Source of the DNA: a bacterium
Lineage (GTDB): Bacteria > CLD3
Assembly: GCA_020850775.1 (NCBI GenBank)
Contig: JADZEA010000186.1
Span: 1 to 37,422, forward strand
Reading direction: 5' to 3'
DNA: 37,422 nt
The position numbers were made by a program, and so were the translations under genes. Under the pieces are notes generated by a model. The model did no database searches, was not told where the DNA came from, and saw only the letters and a program-made list of their open reading frames with translations. Positions 33,669-37,422 of this stretch are shown here, piece by piece; the stretch's first letter is position 1; each line of letters begins with the position of its first letter.

Positions 33669-35165
33669 CTAAAACTTAAAATCAACACTTTCCAAAGCAC
33701 TTTGCTTTCCAATAATTTTTTCAGGATTCAAAATATTTTTCGGGTCAAAAAGGTTTTTTACTTCAACCAAAATTGGAAATGCTTCTCCAAACTGTTTTTG
33801 GACAAAACCTGCCCGCAAAACTCCGTCTCCGTGTTCTCCGGAAATTGTTCCGCTACACTCAAGAACAAGAGTGTAAACTTTGTTCGCAAGTTTCTGTAAA
33901 ATTTCCCTAAAATCCTTTTTTGTTGGGTCAAGCAAAGGATTAATGTGAACGTTTCCGTCTCCTGCGTGCCCAAAAACCACTGCTGTAATTTTCAGGTCTT
34001 CAAAAATTTTTCTAAGTCCTGAAAGATACTTTGGCAAAATTTTTGGCGAAACTGCCGTGTCTTCAATTACTCTAACACTTTTTAGCGAGTCTGTTCTTTC
34101 GTTCAAAAGTGGCGAAGCAGCCTTTCGCAAAGCCCAAATTCTCTGTTTTTCTTCTTCGGAAAGTGCTTTTTCGTAAAAGTAAGCGAGCTTCGTTTTTTGT
34201 GTCAAAACTTCAACAATTTTTTCAACTTTGTTTTCTTCAAGCACTTCAACAATCAACAAACCTTCGGTCTTTCCAGAAAAATTCTCAAGATTTAGTTTCC
34301 CTTGCGAATTAACAAAATCAAGAAAAGTTTTATCCAAAAGTTCAATTGCAGAAACATTAAATTCACGTAAAAAAGAGACACTTTGAGCAATTTTTTCAAG
34401 TTTGTCAAAGTAAAAAAGCACAACAGTGTCAAATTTTGGCTTTTGAACAAGTTTCAAAGTCGCTTCCGTAACAATTCCAAGCGTTCCTTCCGAGCCGACA
34501 AAAATTCGTGTAAACATTTTTTCCGGATTCTCAAGGCAACCAATCAAATCGTAACCACAGGAATTTTTTGCAGTTTGCGGAACATTTTTGCGAATGAGTT
34601 TTTCATTTTCAGATAAAATTCCGGGTAGTTTTTCTAAAATTTTTTCCTGAAGTTCTGAAGATGTTTTTTGTGGAAATTTTGTATCCCAAAAAGAACCGTC
34701 AGAAAGTACAACTTTTAAACTTTCAACGTAATTTTTAGTCATTCCGTAACGAATTGCTCTTGCTCCGCTTGCGTTGTTTGCAATCATTCCACCAATTGAA
34801 CAAAGTTTTGAACTTGCCGGGTCAGGAGGAAAAATGTAGTTTTTTTTTGCTGAAAATTTGTTCAAATCATCTAAAATAATTGCTGGTTCTAACGTGATTT
34901 TATCATTTTCAAAAGACTTTATTTTTTTGAAGTGTTTTGAAGTGTCTAAAATTATTCCGTTTCCAAGTGCTTGCCCGGCAACTGAAGTTCTTGAGCCAAC
35001 TGCTGTAACTGAAAGATTGTTTTCACTTGCAAACTTAATAATTTCAGAAATTTGTCCAATGTTTTCAGGAAAAACTACCGCTTGAGGTTCAATTTTAAAA
35101 ATGCTTTCGTCTGTGCTGTACTTTGTTAGTGTTTCTTTTGAGCTATCAAAAAAGATTTTTGACAT
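33669..35165 (-). CDS. FAD-linked oxidase, GlcD/D-lactate dehydrogenase type
   Basis: A flavoprotein of 498 aa likely oxidising a 2-hydroxy acid (D-lactate or glycolate). It has the PCMH-type FAD domain with TAVGSRTSVAGQA and GGMIANNASGARAIRYG, and a C-terminal FAD-oxidase domain with FGHAGDGNVHINPL, SGEHGDG and DPKNILNPEKI. No Fe-S domain is fused, as it is in some relatives. ATG 35165 has AGAAAG upstream and fits the family's usual start, so the extra ten codons upstream were not used. Electron acceptor and substrate cannot be fixed. Confidence 0.88.
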   Translation of the reverse strand: MSKIFFDSSKETLTKYSTDESIFKIEPQAVVFPENIGQISEIIKFASENNLSVTAVGSRTSVAGQALGNGIILDTSKHFKKIKSFENDKITLEPAIILDDLNKFSAKKNYIFPPDPASSKLCSIGGMIANNASGARAIRYGMTKNYVESLKVVLSDGSFWDTKFPQKTSSELQEKILEKLPGILSENEKLIRKNVPQTAKNSCGYDLIGCLENPEKMFTRIFVGSEGTLGIVTEATLKLVQKPKFDTVVLFYFDKLEKIAQSVSFLREFNVSAIELLDKTFLDFVNSQGKLNLENFSGKTEGLLIVEVLEENKVEKIVEVLTQKTKLAYFYEKALSEEEKQRIWALRKAASPLLNERTDSLKSVRVIEDTAVSPKILPKYLSGLRKIFEDLKITAVVFGHAGDGNVHINPLLDPTKKDFREILQKLANKVYTLVLECSGTISGEHGDGVLRAGFVQKQFGEAFPILVEVKNLFDPKNILNPEKIIGKQSALESVDFKF

Positions 35166-35229
35166 TAAATTTCTTTCTAAAAATTTCTGATTCAAACTTA
35201 AAACTAAGGCAAAAAATGAAGTGAAGGTT

Positions 35230-35311
35230 TTAAAAACACAAAAGCCTGCTCAACTTTCGTTTTTGCAGGCTCTTGGTCAGATTGGGAGGAAATCCAAACT
35301 AATCAAAACTC
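35230..35311 (-). ncRNA. candidate short transcript ending in a strong hairpin
   Basis: TTG (35347-35345), 19 bases, then TAGTTTAA (35325-35318) on the minus strand could start a transcript near 35311. It would end at the 35243-35271 terminator, giving about 80 bases. It contains CCTCCC (35285-35290), complementary to Shine-Dalgarno sequences. It could equally be the attenuated leader of the FAD oxidase, whose start is downstream. This is inferred from pattern only. Confidence 0.25.
35243..35271 (-). terminator. strong minus-strand intrinsic terminator upstream of the FAD oxidase
   Basis: On the minus strand AGCCTGC and GCAGGCT form a 7-bp stem. The interior includes AAC-GAAA-GTT, a GNRA tetraloop closed by three pairs. 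It is followed by TTTGTGTTTTT. No minus-strand gene lies directly upstream, so it ends either a small RNA or a leader of the oxidase gene 78 bp downstream. Confidence 0.65.
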
Positions 35312-35549
35312 AAATGCTTAAACTAAATTTTTTCCAAAATGTTCCAATATTTTTTTTTTTCTTAGTTAAACCCAAATTTTTTAATAGCTTACAATTTAGC
35401 TTTTCGACTGCCAAGCAAAAAATTAACCTGTTTTTACCTCTCCTTGTTTTTAATTAAAAAGCCTGTTAAAAATTTGATTAAAAAAGATTGCTAAATTGAA
35501 TTACTCATTAAATTATTAAGAACAAGCAATTTAACAACAAGGACAAATT

Positions 35550-36332
35550 TTGAAAAAACTTTTTACTCACTACGAAAACTGTGCTTTGTGCGAACACAAT
35601 TGTTTCGTAAACCGCAAAACTGACGAAGGTTTTTGTAAAGCTTCGGAAAAAATGTTTGTTGCTTCTGAAATGGTTCACGTTAGCGAAGAAGTTTTAATCA
35701 ACCCAACTTACGCAATTTTTATTTCTGGTTGTAACGCAAGGTGTAATTTTTGTTACAATTCTGAAACCGCTTTTAACCCACAAAAAGGTGTTGAAGTCAG
35801 CCCAAAACTTCTTGCCAAACAAATTGATTTCAGGCTTTTACAAAATCCGGAAGTCAAAACAGTTAGCTTTCTTGGTGGCGACCCAATTCCTCACTTGCCA
35901 AAAATTCTTGAGACAATTTCGTTTGTGAAAACAAAAACTTCCTTTGTTTTTAACTCAAATTTTTTTCTAACTCAAAAAGTGCTTAAAAAAATTTTACCGT
36001 TTTTTGACATTTTTTTGGTTGACTACAAGTTTGGCAATGATTTTTGTGCCGAAAAAATTGCACAGCTTCCAAACTACACACAAGTTTTACAGCAAAACCT
36101 TTTAGTTTTTCAAAAACAAAAATTACTTGAAAAATTGCTCGTTCGCCATCTTTTAATGCCAAAACATTTTGATTGTTGCTTTGTTCCGATAGTTGACTGG
36201 TTTGCTAAAAATCTTGACAAAGTTAATTTTAGTTTGCTTTTGCAGTTTGCAGGAAGCCAAAAACTTTCTGAAAAAGATAAATTTTTGGCTTTAACTTACG
36301 CAGAAAGTAAGAAGCTAAAACTTGTGTTTTAA
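35550..36332 (+). CDS. PflX-like radical SAM protein (pyruvate-formate-lyase-activating family)
   Basis: A radical SAM enzyme of 260 aa. An N-terminal cysteine cluster (C11, C14, C18, C29, in the pattern CxxCxxxC-x10-C) is followed by the SAM cluster motif C61-x3-C65-x2-C68 (GCNARCNFCYN) and a LGGDP segment. The arrangement matches the COG1313/PflX group, named for similarity to glycyl-radical activases; its substrate is unknown. Here no glycyl-radical enzyme is adjacent. TTG 35550 is the start, with AAGGAC upstream. It ends four bases into the convergent flavoprotein gene. Confidence 0.85.
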   Translation: MKKLFTHYENCALCEHNCFVNRKTDEGFCKASEKMFVASEMVHVSEEVLINPTYAIFISGCNARCNFCYNSETAFNPQKGVEVSPKLLAKQIDFRLLQNPEVKTVSFLGGDPIPHLPKILETISFVKTKTSFVFNSNFFLTQKVLKKILPFFDIFLVDYKFGNDFCAEKIAQLPNYTQVLQQNLLVFQKQKLLEKLLVRHLLMPKHFDCCFVPIVDWFAKNLDKVNFSLLLQFAGSQKLSEKDKFLALTYAESKKLKLVF

Positions 36333-37204
36333 CCGTAACTTTCTTTCTTGATTTTGTCGTTTGAAAAACCAATTTCTTTTAAATTTTGGAGCGCTGCTTC
36401 CAAAAAACGAGGAACTGGTTCGGTTCCGTTTGCTTTGGCTTGTGCTTTTTCAAAATTAGAAATTCCTGGTCCGCACACAAAAACAAATTGGTTTGAAAGG
36501 TCGCAAACGTGCTTTAAAATCAGTTCTTTTGAAACTCTGCCTTCCAAAATATTTTTTGAAAAAATTGATTTGTCTGGTTCGCGGGTTAAAGTAAAAATTA
36601 CTTTAAAATTATCAGGAAAACGTTTTTGCAAGTCAAGAAGTTGTTGGCTAAAAATTGTGTCAACCCAAGTTTTGTTACTGTAAATCAAAGTGTGTTTCAG
36701 TTTGTTTTCAGTAAAAAGGCTTTGTTTAATTATGCTGTAACTTGGGACAATTCCACTTCCCGCACAAACGTGTAAAATGTGTTCAGTTTTAGTTTCAACA
36801 TCTTCAGGCAAAGTGTAAGGTCCTGTAAAACCTGTAATTACCATTCTTGTTCCAATTGAAGTTCTCAGAGAAAGAATTGGCGAAAGTAAAGGTGGAAAAG
36901 GAGTTACTTTTGGAGTGTAACGTTCTTCTTTTACTGTAATTGAAAGGTACTTTTCGCAAGGAGCTGATGAAAGTGAGTAAGCACGCGGAGGTTCTTTTTT
37001 TCCTTTCACTTCTTCAAGATAACTTGTCCAGCGTTCTAAAGCCGGGAACTGTTGTGGTGCAATTGTTAAAAAATGACCTGCTTTGTACTCAAGCGAATCG
37101 TTTCCTGTAAAAAGAACCAAAGTTCGTGTGTCAGGAGTTTCGTAAATCACGTCTGCAACCATAACTTCAAGTTCTTTTATTTTTCTACGGGTTTGTTGTT
37201 CCAT
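36329..37204 (-). CDS. ferredoxin-NADP reductase-like flavoprotein
   Basis: A probably cytosolic oxidoreductase of 291 aa. The FAD-binding domain has YKAGHFLTI and RAYSLSS (74-80). The NAD(P)-binding domain has CAGSGIVPSY (147-156) and near the end VCGPGI. It lacks the C-terminal four-cysteine 2Fe-2S domain of PaaE/BenC-like reductases, so electrons must go to a separate carrier. ATG 37204 has AAAGGAC eight bases upstream. Its physiological partner and NADH or NADPH preference cannot be read. Confidence 0.85.
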   Translation of the reverse strand: MEQQTRRKIKELEVMVADVIYETPDTRTLVLFTGNDSLEYKAGHFLTIAPQQFPALERWTSYLEEVKGKKEPPRAYSLSSAPCEKYLSITVKEERYTPKVTPFPPLLSPILSLRTSIGTRMVITGFTGPYTLPEDVETKTEHILHVCAGSGIVPSYSIIKQSLFTENKLKHTLIYSNKTWVDTIFSQQLLDLQKRFPDNFKVIFTLTREPDKSIFSKNILEGRVSKELILKHVCDLSNQFVFVCGPGISNFEKAQAKANGTEPVPRFLEAALQNLKEIGFSNDKIKKESYG

Positions 37205-37253
37205 TTTTTGTCCTTTAAAATTTTACAAAAGTAAAAACTCAATGCCTGATTTT

Positions 37254-37421
37254 TTATTTCAACAAAACCATTTTTTTTACTTCGCTAAAATTTTTTGCTT
37301 CAAGCCTGTAAAAATAAATTCCGCTTGAAACTGCGTTTCCACTAAAATCTGTTCCGTTCCATTCAACAAAACCGTTTGCTTTTTTGAGTTCAAACTCACG
37401 CACAACTTCGCCAAGCACGTT
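37254..37421 (-). CDS. C-terminal fragment with FlgD-like / type IX sorting domain
   Basis: The frame is open to the right edge and ends at TAA 37254. The visible 55 residues form a typical FlgD-like / T9SS type A C-terminal segment: V-x-W-x-G-x-D-x-x-G-x-x-V-x-S-G-I-Y-F-Y-R-L near 19-40, then a basic KKMVLLK end. In FCB bacteria this tail directs secretion to the cell surface by the type IX system. The rest of the gene is outside the window, so its cargo function is unknown. It lies 49 bp upstream of the flavoprotein on the same strand. Confidence 0.85.
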   Translation of the reverse strand, partial: NVLGEVVREFELKKANGFVEWNGTDFSGNAVSSGIYFYRLEAKNFSEVKKMVLLK

Positions 37422-37422
37422 G

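Larger units (their letters stand above)
35196..35549. other. 354-bp gene-free region with possible small RNA or attenuator
   Basis: No coding frame looks real here: an AT-rich plus-strand frame has no protein-like pattern. A minus-strand GC hairpin with a T-run lies at 35230-35271, and a minus-strand promoter-like pattern at 35318-35347. The promoter of the plus-strand radical SAM gene should lie in 35450-35540. Confidence 0.6.

Noticed and set aside
35221-35457. 78-codon plus-strand frame upstream of the radical SAM gene
   Set aside because: AT-rich, Phe/Lys-rich, runs through a terminator-like hairpin, and has no ribosome binding site.
1-37422. tRNA or rRNA genes
   Set aside because: I saw no TTCGAAT-type T-loop with matching acceptor stem and no rRNA-like conserved stretch in the gaps.

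Overview
This window of low-GC DNA (AT-rich in genes and spacers alike) comes from a Gram-negative bacterium, most likely of the Fibrobacterota-Chlorobiota-Bacteroidota superphylum. The main clue is the cut-off gene at the right edge, whose last 55 residues look like a FlgD-like / type IX secretion sorting domain. Other clues are outer-membrane and lipoprotein-like products and two promoter candidates of the form TTG-N20-TAnnTTT. Clear AAAGGA/GGAGG ribosome binding sites and many TTG starts argue against a typical Bacteroidia genome and fit the Ignavibacteria/Chlorobi/Kapabacteria side better. This placement is an inference; no rRNA gene is present.

Layout. Positions 1-2470 hold the tail of an unknown gene, the NAD(P)HX repair enzyme nnr (-), and an 800-bp gene-free stretch containing a tandem hairpin repeat. 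Positions 2471-7643 hold a DUF2721 membrane protein (+), a GNAT acetyltransferase (-), and the tightly coupled minus-strand operon tilS-hpt-ftsH. Positions 7781-9302 encode iron-sulfur assembly (cysteine desulfurase and IscU-like scaffold). Positions 9365-15916 form a plus-strand run: an anchored coiled-coil protein, ccmA, ccmB, an anchored HEAT-repeat protein, phosphate acetyltransferase, a seven-repeat lipoprotein and hemW. Then come tig and clpP (16046-18007), and a plus-strand set made of an unknown protein, an M29-like protein, an outer-membrane barrel and a BatC-like protein (18064-21387).

Positions 21414-30047 are all on the minus strand: murI-cvpA-yjbQ-esterase; rpmB; an aspartyl-protease-like protein with a tiny membrane ORF; and livM-livG-DUF4159-SGNH-serB. 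Positions 30227-33609 (+) hold an unknown HTH-like protein, an oligopeptide ABC ATPase, a membrane protein and a CsgG-like protein. A glcD-type FAD oxidase (-), a PflX-like radical SAM protein (+), a ferredoxin-reductase-like flavoprotein (-) and the sorting-domain fragment (-) complete the window.

Most genes are core housekeeping or respiratory functions: heme/cytochrome maturation, Fe-S assembly, proteostasis, acetate metabolism, and amino-acid and peptide uptake. I see no phage, insertion sequence, CRISPR array, toxin-antitoxin pair or defence island. The parts least explained by known biology are the hairpin repeat at 1790-2258, the ccmAB-linked anchored proteins, the 175-residue HTH-like protein, the 45-codon membrane ORF, the M29-like protein with an altered metal-ligand position, and a possible small RNA or attenuator upstream of the FAD oxidase. 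Several starts were placed inside longer open frames on ribosome-binding-site and overlap evidence.
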